Source: Nitrospira sp. | GTDB taxonomy: Bacteria > Nitrospirota > Nitrospiria > Nitrospirales > Nitrospiraceae | NCBI GenBank assembly: GCA_029865345.1 | Contig: JAOUHD010000011.1 | Span: 1-41,607, forward strand | Length of the DNA: 41,607 bases | Direction: 5' to 3' | Shown: positions 16,565-24,845 of the stretch, one piece after another | Numbering within the stretch: the stretch's first letter is position 1 | Layout: the number at the start of each line of letters is the position of its first letter | Made by a program: the position numbers and the translations under genes | The notes under the pieces: generated by a model | What the model saw: only the letters and a program-made list of their open reading frames with translations | What the model was told of the DNA's origin: nothing | Databases searched by the model: none

Positions 16565-17218
16565 ATGATCGATGTATCGCCACTCAACTCGACGGGAACT
16601 CCAGCGACTTCGAGCCAAACCGGACCTCGACAATTAGGGCAGGATGATTTTCTTAAATTGCTCGTCACGCAATTAAAGAACCAGGATCCCTTGAAACCCA
16701 CCGACAATGCCGAATTTGTTTCACAACTCACCCAATTCAGTCAGTTGGAACAGACGGCGAAGCAGTCACAGCTCCTTCAGAAGAGCCTTGATGCGCAGAG
16801 CGCCTCGTTGCAGTTCACGCTGTTGCCCATGGTTGGTCGCCGCATTAGCATTGATCATCCGCTCACGCAGTTGGAGAATGGTCAGGCATCGCTGACCTAT
16901 GCACTCGAAAAGAATGCGGCTCGCATGCAGATCACAATTCTTGATCAACAGCGGCAGGTTGTCCGAACACTGGATGCCACTGACCTCCAGGCTGGGCTCA
17001 ACCAGGCCCGATGGGACGGGAAAGACAGTAAGGGCACCGTTATGCCGCCCGGTGTGTATGAGTATGCCGTCTCTGCCGTCGATCAGCAGGGCGCGTCGAT
17101 CGTCGCGAAAGGCCGTGCGCAGCTGACGGTCACGGGCGTGCGTTTGGAGGAGGGACAACCAAAGCTGGCTATCGGAGCGTTATCCGTAGATCCGTCTGAT
17201 GTTGTGGAAGTGCAATAG
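16565..17218 (+). CDS. flgD: flagellar hook assembly protein FlgD (hook cap)
   Basis: 217 aa, the normal length. The N-terminal export and assembly segment contains DDFLKLLVTQLKNQDPLKP and FVSQLTQFSQLEQ, the FlgD signature. The C-terminal half is the Tudor/FnIII-like FlgD domain (DLQAGLNQARWDGKDSKG). It forms the scaffold under which FlgE polymerises. A GA-rich site precedes ATG 16565, 21 bases after fliK. Confidence 0.95.
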   Translation: MIDVSPLNSTGTPATSSQTGPRQLGQDDFLKLLVTQLKNQDPLKPTDNAEFVSQLTQFSQLEQTAKQSQLLQKSLDAQSASLQFTLLPMVGRRISIDHPLTQLENGQASLTYALEKNAARMQITILDQQRQVVRTLDATDLQAGLNQARWDGKDSKGTVMPPGVYEYAVSAVDQQGASIVAKGRAQLTVTGVRLEEGQPKLAIGALSVDPSDVVEVQ

Positions 17219-17260
17219 GCGAGACCTATCCGAACCGGTTGAAGAAGGAGGTATGCACCC

Positions 17261-18997
17261 ATGGGAATTCTGTCGTCATTGTTTGCCGGAGTCAGCGGGC
17301 TCAACGCCAATGGGACGGCGCTCTCTGTCATCGGCAACAACATTGCCAACCTCAGTACCGTCGGCTTCAAGGGGAGCAAGGCGACGTTCGCGGACTTGAT
17401 CAGTTCGTCGATTTCAGGAGGGTCAGGTTCGGTTCAGACCGGGATCGGCGTGGCGCTTACGTCTGTGCAGGGAAACTTCTCTCAAGGGTCGCTAGCGACC
17501 TCGTCCAATGTGCTGGACCTGGCCATAGACGGCAACGGCTTTTTCATGGTGAGAGACGCGCAGAATGCCACCTTCTATTCTCGTGCCGGTCTATTCCGGC
17601 TCGATAGGAACAACAATGTGGTCGATCCCACCGGATTCAAATTGCAGGGTTTTCTGGCCGACGCCACCGGCACCATTACCGGTACGATCGGCGATGTGGC
17701 GCTGCCTTCCACCACCGCGTCGCCGCGGGCCACGACCACGGCCTTCGTCGCCGCCAACTTAAACTCAGCGACAGTGCCGACAGGTGTTCGCGGCAACATC
17801 GTGGCGTCCGCGGCATCGACCACCACCACCGCAGCCGGGAACACTTCATTCAATATCAATCTGAACGGGGACGGGGTTCAGACAATCACCGTGGCAAACG
17901 GGTTAACCGGCTCGGGGCTTGCCACGGCGGTTCAAAACGCCGTGCGCGCGTTGGTCCCCAACGATCCGTTCAAAGCCGCTGCCTATGCGGGATTTACCGC
18001 GTCGGTCAATGCGTCCGATATCTTCACCTTTGCGTCCGGTCTGACGGGCACGACGAACAATTCCACGACCGGGACCGGAACGGTTGTAGTGACGGCGAAC
18101 GGCGGCGATACATTGGCAAGCAATCTCAACATGCTGGCGCCGACGTCGACGACCGGTACGGACTTTCAGCTCTCGGATCCGCCCGCCACCTCGAATTTTT
18201 CGACATCGATGACGGTGTTTGATTCTCTCGGGAACAGTCATTTGCTGACGACGTACTTCACGAAGGTCGGCGACAACAGCTGGAACTACAACACGGTGGC
18301 GCCTGCGAGCGACGTCGTCACGGCAAACTATGATCCGAGCAATGTCGACGCCAGCTTGGGCATTGTTCGGGTTGGGTCCGGTACTTTAACGTTCGGGACG
18401 GATGGGACGTTGGATCGAGAGAGCACGGTGATTCGGTACGATACCGGGACTGCAGCGGGGACGTCCGGCACGGTGCCGGGAGAGTTACAGATCGACTTTA
18501 ACGGTGCGACGCCAGACCAGCTGCTTGCCATGAATTTCGGTTCCAGCGTAACGACCGACGGCGGGAGTGGACTCGATGGAACGACGCAGTTCGGGTCGAC
18601 CTCGGCGCTCGTGCAGCAAACCCAGGATGGGTTTGCCGCCGGCTCGCTTCAGGCCTTCTCCGTGGATGGGAACGGCATCATCAACGGACGCTTCTCGAAC
18701 GGTCAGCTGCGCGCGTTGGCGCAGGTGGTGCTCGCACGCTTCCCGGATCCCATTGGGTTGACGCGGACCGGTAAAAACACCTTTGCTCAGTCCGGGAATT
18801 CCGGCCAACCGGTTACGGGAACCCCGGACAGTGCGGGGCTTGGACGGGTGTTGTCCAATTCGTTGGAATTGTCGAATGTCGATCTCGGAGAAAGCTTTAT
18901 CGATATGATCGCGGCGCAGCGCGGTTTCCAGGCGAACTCGCGCGTGATCACTACATCAGACGAAATTTTACAGGAATTGGTCAATCTGAAACGGTAG
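17261..18997 (+). CDS. flgE: flagellar hook protein FlgE, enlarged
   Basis: A 578-aa hook subunit. The conserved N-terminal rod/hook segment (MGILSSLFAGVSGLNANG, then GNNIANLSTVGFKGSKA) and the C-terminal segment (SNVDLGESFIDMIAAQRGFQANSRVI) flank a large variable middle. FlgE of enteric bacteria has about 400 aa; the extra length is mostly a T/A/G/N-rich stretch at about residues 175-305, an added surface domain. AAGGAGGT lies 8 bases before ATG 17261; the ATG at 17253 is out of frame. A strong terminator follows. Confidence 0.96.
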   Translation: MGILSSLFAGVSGLNANGTALSVIGNNIANLSTVGFKGSKATFADLISSSISGGSGSVQTGIGVALTSVQGNFSQGSLATSSNVLDLAIDGNGFFMVRDAQNATFYSRAGLFRLDRNNNVVDPTGFKLQGFLADATGTITGTIGDVALPSTTASPRATTTAFVAANLNSATVPTGVRGNIVASAASTTTTAAGNTSFNINLNGDGVQTITVANGLTGSGLATAVQNAVRALVPNDPFKAAAYAGFTASVNASDIFTFASGLTGTTNNSTTGTGTVVVTANGGDTLASNLNMLAPTSTTGTDFQLSDPPATSNFSTSMTVFDSLGNSHLLTTYFTKVGDNSWNYNTVAPASDVVTANYDPSNVDASLGIVRVGSGTLTFGTDGTLDRESTVIRYDTGTAAGTSGTVPGELQIDFNGATPDQLLAMNFGSSVTTDGGSGLDGTTQFGSTSALVQQTQDGFAAGSLQAFSVDGNGIINGRFSNGQLRALAQVVLARFPDPIGLTRTGKNTFAQSGNSGQPVTGTPDSAGLGRVLSNSLELSNVDLGESFIDMIAAQRGFQANSRVITTSDEILQELVNLKR

Positions 18998-19014
18998 ATC
19001 CATTCTTTCGCGGT

Positions 19015-19045
19015 AGGGCTGGGAGTGATCGTCACTCCCAGCCCT
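19015..19045 (+). terminator. strong rho-independent type terminator after flgE
   Basis: A perfect 14-bp stem (arms AGGGCTGGGAGTGA and TCACTCCCAGCCCT) with a TCG loop starts 17 bases after the flgE stop and is followed by CCTTTCCTT. It should end the fliK-flgD-flgE transcript and separate it from the fliL operon. Confidence 0.85.
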
Positions 19046-19102
19046 CCTTTCCTTCACTCCACCCTCTCATTCGGTGTCAGTCTCTACTCTGGCCGGCATC
19101 GT

Positions 19103-19165
19103 GCGCCCTGTCAGCTTCTTGACGGTGTCAAGAGGTTGCTTGACAGGGCGCTCATGCGCCCTGTC
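19103..19165 (+). repeat. overlapping alternative hairpins upstream of fliL
   Basis: The strand TGACAGGGCGC (19141-19151) can pair upstream with GCGCCCTGTCA (19103-19113), enclosing a smaller stem TCTTGAC/GTCAAGA (19117-19133). It can also pair downstream with GCGCCCTGTC (19156-19165) across a 4-base TCAT loop. The two pairings exclude each other. The block lies between the flgE terminator and the fliL sigma-54 promoter. As DNA it could be an inverted binding site; as RNA it would be in the tail of a read-through transcript. Confidence 0.55.
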
Positions 19166-19246
19166 GTGTGTGGCGCTGGTTGTATGGGAGTGTGCGCCAG
19201 ATATGGTGATTCGTGATTCCTCTTATCGGTGAGTCGCAACGTGTGG

Positions 19247-19262
19247 TGGCATATGCATTGCA
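19247..19262 (+). promoter_or_regulatory. sigma-54 promoter for the fliL operon
   Basis: TGGCATATGCATTGCA matches the -24 (TGGCA) and -12 (TTGCA) elements with GG at 19248-19249 and GC at 19260-19261, exactly 10 bases apart. The start would be near 19273, giving a leader of about 29 bases with GGAGGAG just before ATG 19302. Confidence 0.75.
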
Positions 19263-19301
19263 GTCTTCGCACCGGGCCAACGAGTCAATCGAGGAGGAGT
19301 T

Positions 19302-19853
19302 ATGGCAGATGCAGCCGCAGTTGACGAAAAAGCTCCCGCCGCAGCCCCGGCTTCGGCGTTCCCCATCAAAATGCTCATTATTGTATCGGTTGTTGCCTTG
19401 GTAGTTGGGGTTGGTGGGGCGTTCCTGGTAGTCAAATTCATGGGAGGAGCCAGTAAAGGGGCTGAGAGTTCAGAGGATCATAAAGCCGATACTGAGGTCA
19501 AAACTGAGTCGAAGAGCGAGGCCGGTGGCAAACATGGTCAGGTTGCTTCGCCCGGCGTCATGTTTGACTTAGATCCCTTCATTGTCAATCTCGCAGACAC
19601 CCCAGACGTTCGGTATTTGAAAATAACCCTCAAGCTCGAGGCGGAGAGCGAAGCGGTCTCGGCTGATCTATCCGTGCACATTCCTCAGATACGGGATGCG
19701 GTCCTGGTCTTGCTCAGCAGCAAGGATGTCAATGCGGTGAGGACGACGCAGGGGAAATTCCAGTTACGCGATGAAATCACGCAGCGCATCAACGGCCTTC
19801 TGAAAAAGCCAGGTGTCCGGTCGGCGTATTTCACGGAATTTGTCGTTCAGTAA
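19302..19853 (+). CDS. fliL: flagellar basal body-associated protein FliL
   Basis: 183 aa. An A/P-rich N-terminus is followed by one membrane segment (about residues 23-45), a charged linker and the periplasmic FliL domain (about 85-183). That domain contains DPFIVNLADTPDVRYLKITLKL and ends in GVRSAYFTEFVVQ, typical of the family. FliL surrounds and supports the stators. The strong GAGGAGGAG site and a sigma-54 promoter show that a new operon starts here. Confidence 0.94.
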   Translation: MADAAAVDEKAPAAAPASAFPIKMLIIVSVVALVVGVGGAFLVVKFMGGASKGAESSEDHKADTEVKTESKSEAGGKHGQVASPGVMFDLDPFIVNLADTPDVRYLKITLKLEAESEAVSADLSVHIPQIRDAVLVLLSSKDVNAVRTTQGKFQLRDEITQRINGLLKKPGVRSAYFTEFVVQ

Positions 19854-19864
19854 CAGCGGGATCT

Positions 19865-20839
19865 ATGGAAAAAATTCTCTCGCAGGATGAAATCGACGCG
19901 CTGTTAAAGGGCGTCGTCTCCGGTGATGTGGACACGACTCCGAAGGACACTGCTCAGGAAGCCACGGGTGTCAAGGGGTACGATCTGTTTAATCAGGAGC
20001 GAATCATCCGTGGGCGGATGCCGACCATGGAAATGATCAACGACCGATTCATTCGCCGCCAATCGGCTGTCTGGACCGGCATGTTTCGGGAGGCCGTTGA
20101 TTTTGCCGTCGTCGGGACCCAGGTGATCAAATTCGGTGAGTTCTTGAAAAAGGTTCCGATGCCTTCATCGTTGAACGTGTTTCATATGGCGCCATTACGT
20201 GGTAGCGCACTCTTCGTAATGGACGCGTTCCTTGTGTACTTGATCGTGGACTACTTCTTTGGGGGCAAAGGGCAGACCCACGTGAAGCCTGAAGGGCGAG
20301 ACTTCACGCCCGTCCAACTGCGGATCATCAAGAAGCTGTTGCTGCAATCGCTTGTCGACCTGGAAAAGGCGTGGCAAGCCGTCGTGCCGATCAAGGTGGA
20401 GTATATGCGGTCTGAGAGCAACCCTCAGTTCGCAATGGTGGTGACCGCATCTGAAATTGTCGTCGTTGTCACCTTGCAGGTCATTTTAGGAGAAACGGCC
20501 AGGGATCTATACATCGTCTATCCCTACAGTATGCTTGAACCGATCAAAGAGAAACTCTATTCAGGCCTCGTCTCCGATCAAGTCGATCAAAACGGCGAGT
20601 GGAGCCATCGATTCCGAGAGCGACTACACGAGTGTCCGCTTCCGATTGCGGTACGGATGGGAACCGCCACGGTTACGGTGAAGGATGTGATGAATTTTGC
20701 ACCGGGCGATGTGATCTTACTTGACCAGCATCCAGGAGATCCGCTCGACTGCTATATCGAGGGACATCACAAATTTCAGGGTAGTCCTGGAATTTACAAG
20801 GGGAATCACGCGTGTCGCGTGACCAAAGTCGTGAGCTAG
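19865..20839 (+). CDS. fliM: flagellar motor switch protein FliM
   Basis: A 324-aa C-ring protein. The N-terminal ILSQDEIDALLKG is the docking motif for phosphorylated CheY, so the motor should respond to chemotaxis although no che genes lie in this window. The middle domain binds FliG (around MRSESNPQFAMVV) and the C-terminal SpoA-type domain pairs with FliN. It starts 11 bases after fliL. Confidence 0.96.
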   Translation: MEKILSQDEIDALLKGVVSGDVDTTPKDTAQEATGVKGYDLFNQERIIRGRMPTMEMINDRFIRRQSAVWTGMFREAVDFAVVGTQVIKFGEFLKKVPMPSSLNVFHMAPLRGSALFVMDAFLVYLIVDYFFGGKGQTHVKPEGRDFTPVQLRIIKKLLLQSLVDLEKAWQAVVPIKVEYMRSESNPQFAMVVTASEIVVVVTLQVILGETARDLYIVYPYSMLEPIKEKLYSGLVSDQVDQNGEWSHRFRERLHECPLPIAVRMGTATVTVKDVMNFAPGDVILLDQHPGDPLDCYIEGHHKFQGSPGIYKGNHACRVTKVVS

Positions 20840-20864
20840 TTATGACACCAACGAGAGAGTGACT

Positions 20865-21233
20865 ATGGCTGAGTCAGACTTCGCAACCCGTGCCGATTCG
20901 CAGACGAGCGATCACCAATCCCCGCAGCCGGCTTCGTTCCCGTCGGTCCAGAGCACGGTGATCGACGGTGCTCCGAAGAATATCGACTTTCTCCTGGATA
21001 TTCCGATGAGCATCACCGTGTATGTCGGATCCACGAAGATGGCCATTCGGGATCTCTTACAACTGGCGCAAGGCTCCGTCATTGAGTTGGATAAACTTGC
21101 GGGGGAACCGATGGAGGTGATGGTGAACAACAAGCTGGTGGCGCGCGGTGAAGTTGTGGTCGTCAACGAGAAATTCGGTATTCGCTTGACGGATGTCGTG
21201 AGCGCGGCGGAACGCGTGCAACACCTACGCTGA
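20865..21233 (+). CDS. fliN: flagellar motor switch protein FliN
   Basis: About 122 aa. A polar N-terminal extension (about 40 residues) is followed by the SpoA domain with LLDIPMSITVYVGSTKMAI, VIELDKLAGEPMEVMVN and RGEVVVVNEKFGIRLTDVV, all diagnostic. It forms the bottom of the C ring and binds FliH in most bacteria. ATG 20865 is preferred over GTG 20859, given the GAGAGA site just upstream. Confidence 0.95.
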   Translation: MAESDFATRADSQTSDHQSPQPASFPSVQSTVIDGAPKNIDFLLDIPMSITVYVGSTKMAIRDLLQLAQGSVIELDKLAGEPMEVMVNNKLVARGEVVVVNEKFGIRLTDVVSAAERVQHLR

Positions 21234-21252
21234 ATGATCCGAAGGAGAGGCC

Positions 21253-21660
21253 GTGATTGATCTGTGGGAAAGCCTGTTTCGCACCGTCGCAGCCCTGGCC
21301 ATTGTGCTGGTGCTGATGGGGATTGTCGCGGTGACGGTCCGGCGAGTGATGGGGCAACGACTGGGGATTGCCGGCGGGCGCCCGCTCGTTCGACTCTTGG
21401 CCAGCGGCTATATCGCTCCGCGCAAGACCATTGCCCTCGTGTCGGTTGCGGGTGAGTATTTGATTGTGGGGACGACTGCGACCGATCTTGTTCCGCTAGG
21501 ACGCATCAGCGATTCAGCTGAATTGCGGGAATTACTCGCTCTCAACAGCGAGAGCGCCTCCACCGAGGCGGCGCCGGCCTCTCAGGAAAGGTTTGCGTCC
21601 TGGCTGCGGCGTCTTCCGTTCGGTGCGTTACATCATAACAAGGGACTTCATGGCCGATAA
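21253..21660 (+). CDS. fliO: flagellar biosynthesis protein FliO
   Basis: 135 aa with one N-terminal membrane segment (about residues 9-28) and a small cytoplasmic domain (LLASGYIAPRKTIALVSVAGEYLIVGTT), as in FliO. It helps assemble the FliP ring of the export gate. GTG 21253 has AAGGAG five bases upstream. Its end overlaps the fliP start by 11 bases. Confidence 0.88.
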   Translation: MIDLWESLFRTVAALAIVLVLMGIVAVTVRRVMGQRLGIAGGRPLVRLLASGYIAPRKTIALVSVAGEYLIVGTTATDLVPLGRISDSAELRELLALNSESASTEAAPASQERFASWLRRLPFGALHHNKGLHGR

Positions 21661-22417
21661 GCACGAGTCGCGCGCACACATATTCTGGGGAATCATTGTC
21701 GGAGGGATCATGCTGCTTGTGCTGCCGCTGTCAGAAGCGGTGGCCGGCGGTCCATCGGTGAGCATTGACTTTGGCGCAGATGGCCCGAAACAAACCGCGG
21801 TGGTGATCCAGATTCTCATTCTGCTCACGGTGCTCTCCTTGGCACCGGCCTTGTTCATCATGGTGACGTCTTTTACCAGGATCGTGATCGTGTTGGCCTT
21901 TCTCCGTCAAGCGCTGGGCACGCAGTCGGTTCCTCCAAATCAAGTGTTGCTGTCCTTGGCGCTGTTCCTGACGATGTTCATCATGGCTCCAGTGGGGCAG
22001 GCCGTCTACAACAACGCGCTCCAACCATTGATGGCTGAGCAGATCTCCTATGAAGAGGCGTGGAAGAAGGGCATCGAGCCGGTGCGGGGCTTTATGCTGC
22101 GTCAGGTAAGGGAAAAGGATCTCGAACTCTTCATTACACTGAGTCACGTGCCAAAACCGGATCGGGTTGAGGACGTGCCAACCCAGGCAATCATCCCGGC
22201 TTTCATTTTGAGCGAGCTGCGGATAGCCTTTCAAATTGGGTTCTTAATCTATATCCCCTTTCTCATCGTCGATATGGTCGTTGCCAGTATTCTCATGTCG
22301 ATGGGCATGATGCTTCTTCCGCCTGTCGTGATTTCGCTGCCGTTCAAGCTGATCTTGTTCGTCTTGGCCGATGGTTGGTACTTGGTCGTGGGGTCAATGG
22401 TGCGGAGTTTTCAGTAG
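21650..22417 (+). CDS. fliP: flagellar export gate protein FliP
   Basis: About 255 aa. An N-terminal signal-like segment (about residues 13-33) is followed by membrane helices and the FliP signature SFTRIVIVLAFLRQALGTQ with PPNQVLLSLALFLTMFIM. FliP forms the core pore of the export gate with FliQ and FliR. ATG 21650 with AAGGGA upstream fits the family N-terminus; the frame is open further up, inside fliO. Confidence 0.96.
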   Translation: MADKHESRAHIFWGIIVGGIMLLVLPLSEAVAGGPSVSIDFGADGPKQTAVVIQILILLTVLSLAPALFIMVTSFTRIVIVLAFLRQALGTQSVPPNQVLLSLALFLTMFIMAPVGQAVYNNALQPLMAEQISYEEAWKKGIEPVRGFMLRQVREKDLELFITLSHVPKPDRVEDVPTQAIIPAFILSELRIAFQIGFLIYIPFLIVDMVVASILMSMGMMLLPPVVISLPFKLILFVLADGWYLVVGSMVRSFQ

Positions 22418-22479
22418 GAGTGAGCAGTCTGTCGATAGACGACACCAGATGGTCGAGTGTCGAGAATAGGGATGATCAC

Positions 22480-22749
22480 GTGACACCAGAAATGGTAACG
22501 GAACTGGCCAGGCAAGCGTTGGAAACGACGTTGTTGGTGTCGTCACCGATTCTGGGGCTTAGTTTGTTCATCGGCCTGGCAATTAGTGCGCTCCAGGCCA
22601 TGACGCAACTGAACGAAGCCACGCTCACGTTTGTTCCGAAAGTGGTGGTCTTGTTTGTGGCGTTGCTGTTCTTTCTCCCCTGGATGCTGAACACCATGAC
22701 CACCTACATGGCCGATCTCTTGATGAATATTCCCAACTATGTGCATTAG
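22480..22749 (+). CDS. fliQ: flagellar export gate protein FliQ
   Basis: Starting at GTG 22480 gives 89 aa, exactly the usual FliQ length, with the expected opening MTPEMVTELARQALETTLL. Two membrane hairpins follow, with ISALQAMTQLNEATLTFVPK between them. A weak AGGG site lies about 9 bases upstream. An upstream in-frame start near 22375 would lie inside fliP and add non-family sequence. It is separated from fliR by an inserted palindromic element. Confidence 0.93.
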   Translation: MTPEMVTELARQALETTLLVSSPILGLSLFIGLAISALQAMTQLNEATLTFVPKVVVLFVALLFFLPWMLNTMTTYMADLLMNIPNYVH

Positions 22750-22750
22750 C

Positions 22751-22917
22751 GGGATGTTGAAAATGACTGCCAGCTGTGTTCTCGCAACGCATCGGCCCTC
22801 AACGTACCCCAGCCGGTATGCTGCGGTCCCTCGTTTGCTGCGGTTTCGCTTGAGGAGTAGCAGGAGTCGATGCGTCGGGGTTGTGCAAGTGAGAACAGCG
22901 GCCATTGTGAACATCCC
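22751..22917 (+). repeat. long imperfect palindromic intergenic element between fliQ and fliR
   Basis: The ends are GGGATGTT (22751-22758) and its complement AACATCCC (22910-22917). Inside, further arms pair in the same nested order: GCTGTGTTCTC with GAGAACAGC, CGCATCG (22788-22794) with CGATGCG (22868-22874), and CCTCAA with TTGAGG (22850-22855). The whole 167 bp can therefore fold into one branched hairpin. No coding sequence is seen inside. It looks like a dispersed palindromic repeat of the REP or mini-transposon kind. It reminds me of intergenic repeats in Nitrospira genomes, which I cannot verify here. Confidence 0.6.
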
Positions 22918-22964
22918 TTATGCCGCTATTCCTGTTAAAAACTTGGCGAAGCCTTAAGAGGGAC

Positions 22965-23753
22965 ATGGCGCTGACGCAGACCATCCAGATTCTCCTTCCG
23001 GAATTCCAAGGATTCTTGGTCCTTATTTCCCGTATCAGTGGGCTGTTGGCTGCGTTGCCGGTGTTGAGCGGGCGAGCCGTTCCGGCGAAAGTCAAACTGG
23101 CCCTCGTCCTGGCGTTGGGAGTGCTGTTGGCTCCTTTAGTCCAACTTCCCGTCGTGCCCTATGATCCTATCGTCTTGGCCGCCGGGCTTGTCAGTGAAAT
23201 GGTCATTGGTTTAGCGATCGGGCTGGCCGTACGATTATTTTTCGGTGCGCTCGAACTGGCCGGAGAGCTGATCGGCGTGCAGATGGGGTTCGGCGTGGTC
23301 CAACTGTTCGATCCTGCGACGGCCGAGCACACCCCTATCATCGGCCAATACTTCACCCTCCTGGCGACTCTTCTCTTTCTATCGCTGAACGGACATCTGT
23401 TGCTGGTGGCGACCATTATCTCGAGCTATGAGTCCATTCCGGCATTCGGCGCGTCTGTCCCTGGTGAAATGGGTGAGGCTATTCTCCGCCTCTCTCAGAA
23501 CATGTTCCTCCTGGGATTGAAGTTAGCGGCACCCGTCCTCGTCATCATTTTACTAATCAATATTCTTCTTGCGTTGTTGGGACGGGCGGTCAGTCAGATC
23601 AACGTGTTTGTTTTGAGTTTCCCTGTCACGATCGCCGGCGGGTTGGCGGTGATGTCGCTGTCCGCGCCGTTTGTGACGGAACTGTTAGTCCGAGAAATTG
23701 AGCGACTGCAATTCACGATTGATGAGCTTCTGAGGGCGTTGGGACATGGCTGA
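22965..23753 (+). CDS. fliR: flagellar export gate protein FliR
   Basis: About 262 aa with six or so membrane helices. The N-terminal ISRISGLLAALPVLSGRAVP aligns with the conserved start of FliR, and GVQMGFGVVQLFDP is the family signature. ATG 22965 gives the N-terminal length expected from FliR of other bacteria; the frame also opens at ATG 22920, and neither has a well-spaced ribosome site. Its stop overlaps flhB by 8 bases. Confidence 0.93.
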   Translation: MALTQTIQILLPEFQGFLVLISRISGLLAALPVLSGRAVPAKVKLALVLALGVLLAPLVQLPVVPYDPIVLAAGLVSEMVIGLAIGLAVRLFFGALELAGELIGVQMGFGVVQLFDPATAEHTPIIGQYFTLLATLLFLSLNGHLLLVATIISSYESIPAFGASVPGEMGEAILRLSQNMFLLGLKLAAPVLVIILLINILLALLGRAVSQINVFVLSFPVTIAGGLAVMSLSAPFVTELLVREIERLQFTIDELLRALGHG

Positions 23754-24822
23754 GGATCGAAGTAATAAGACAGAACCCGCGACGCCGAAACGGAAAGAGG
23801 ATGCGCGCAAGAAAGGACAGATCGCGACCAGTCGCGACCTATCCACCGCAGTCATCCTCTTGAGCGGCATCGGGCTGCTGGCAGCCATGTTGCCGGTTGG
23901 TCTTCAGAAAATGACGGAGATGACTCGTCAAGGGCTTACCCTCTCCTTTCCCTTAGCGTTCTACAAAGAGATGTCGATCGAACAGGTGTACGAGGTTATC
24001 ATCCACGCTGGCCTCACCGTGGTGATGCTGAGTCTTCCGGTCGTGCTGGGCATTCTGGTAATGGGGAGCGGTGCGTCGTTGCTGCAATCAGGGTTGTTAT
24101 GGCGTGCCGATGCGATTCAACCGGATGCCAAACGCATCAGTCTGATCAAAGGGTTGTCTAGATTATTCTCATTGCGATCTGTGATCGAGCTCGTGAAGGG
24201 GCTCCTCAAGATTGCGATCGTGACGGGTGTCGGTCTGTGGGTTGCGCGGTATGACGTACTCCAGATTCCGGGGTTAATCGGGTTTGATATGGGTACCGTC
24301 CTGGGTGTTACTGGACGGCTTGCCTTGAAGGTCGGATTGGCCGTCGCTGGGGCGATCGCGGTCCTGGCCGGGTTTGACTATTTCTACCAACGCTATGAGT
24401 GGGAGCGCAGTCTGCGGATGTCGAAGGAAGAGGTCAAGGAGGAACACAAGTCCGCAGAAGGCGATCCGCTCATCAAGGGTCGTGTGCGGACCCTCCAGCG
24501 AGAGCTGACCAAGAAACGTATGATGGCCGCCGTGAAAACGGCGGACGTGGTGGTTACCAATCCGACACATCTGGCTGTCGCGCTGAAGTATGACACCACC
24601 ACGATGGGAGCCCCTATGGTGGTTGCTAAAGGAGCGGGCTTTGTCGCTGAGCGTATTCGTGAGCTGGCTCGACATCACGGGGTGCCGGTTGTCGAACAGA
24701 AGTTCGTGGCTAGAACACTCTTTAAAATCGTCGAGATTGGCAAGGAGATTCCAAACGAGCTGTATCGTGCGGTTGCGGAGATTCTCGCGTTTGTGTATCG
24801 CGCCAGAGGTGTGACTCCATGA
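23746..24822 (+). CDS. flhB: flagellar export switch protein FlhB
   Basis: 358 aa. A basic N-terminus (TEPATPKRKEDARKKGQ) is followed by four membrane helices (to about residue 215) and a cytoplasmic domain with the self-cleavage motif NPTH at 272-275. FlhB works with FliK to switch export from rod/hook to filament substrates. ATG overlaps the fliR stop by 8 bases. Confidence 0.96.
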   Translation: MAEDRSNKTEPATPKRKEDARKKGQIATSRDLSTAVILLSGIGLLAAMLPVGLQKMTEMTRQGLTLSFPLAFYKEMSIEQVYEVIIHAGLTVVMLSLPVVLGILVMGSGASLLQSGLLWRADAIQPDAKRISLIKGLSRLFSLRSVIELVKGLLKIAIVTGVGLWVARYDVLQIPGLIGFDMGTVLGVTGRLALKVGLAVAGAIAVLAGFDYFYQRYEWERSLRMSKEEVKEEHKSAEGDPLIKGRVRTLQRELTKKRMMAAVKTADVVVTNPTHLAVALKYDTTTMGAPMVVAKGAGFVAERIRELARHHGVPVVEQKFVARTLFKIVEIGKEIPNELYRAVAEILAFVYRARGVTP

Positions 24823-24845
24823 GAACTTCACAGGTCTAGGAGATT

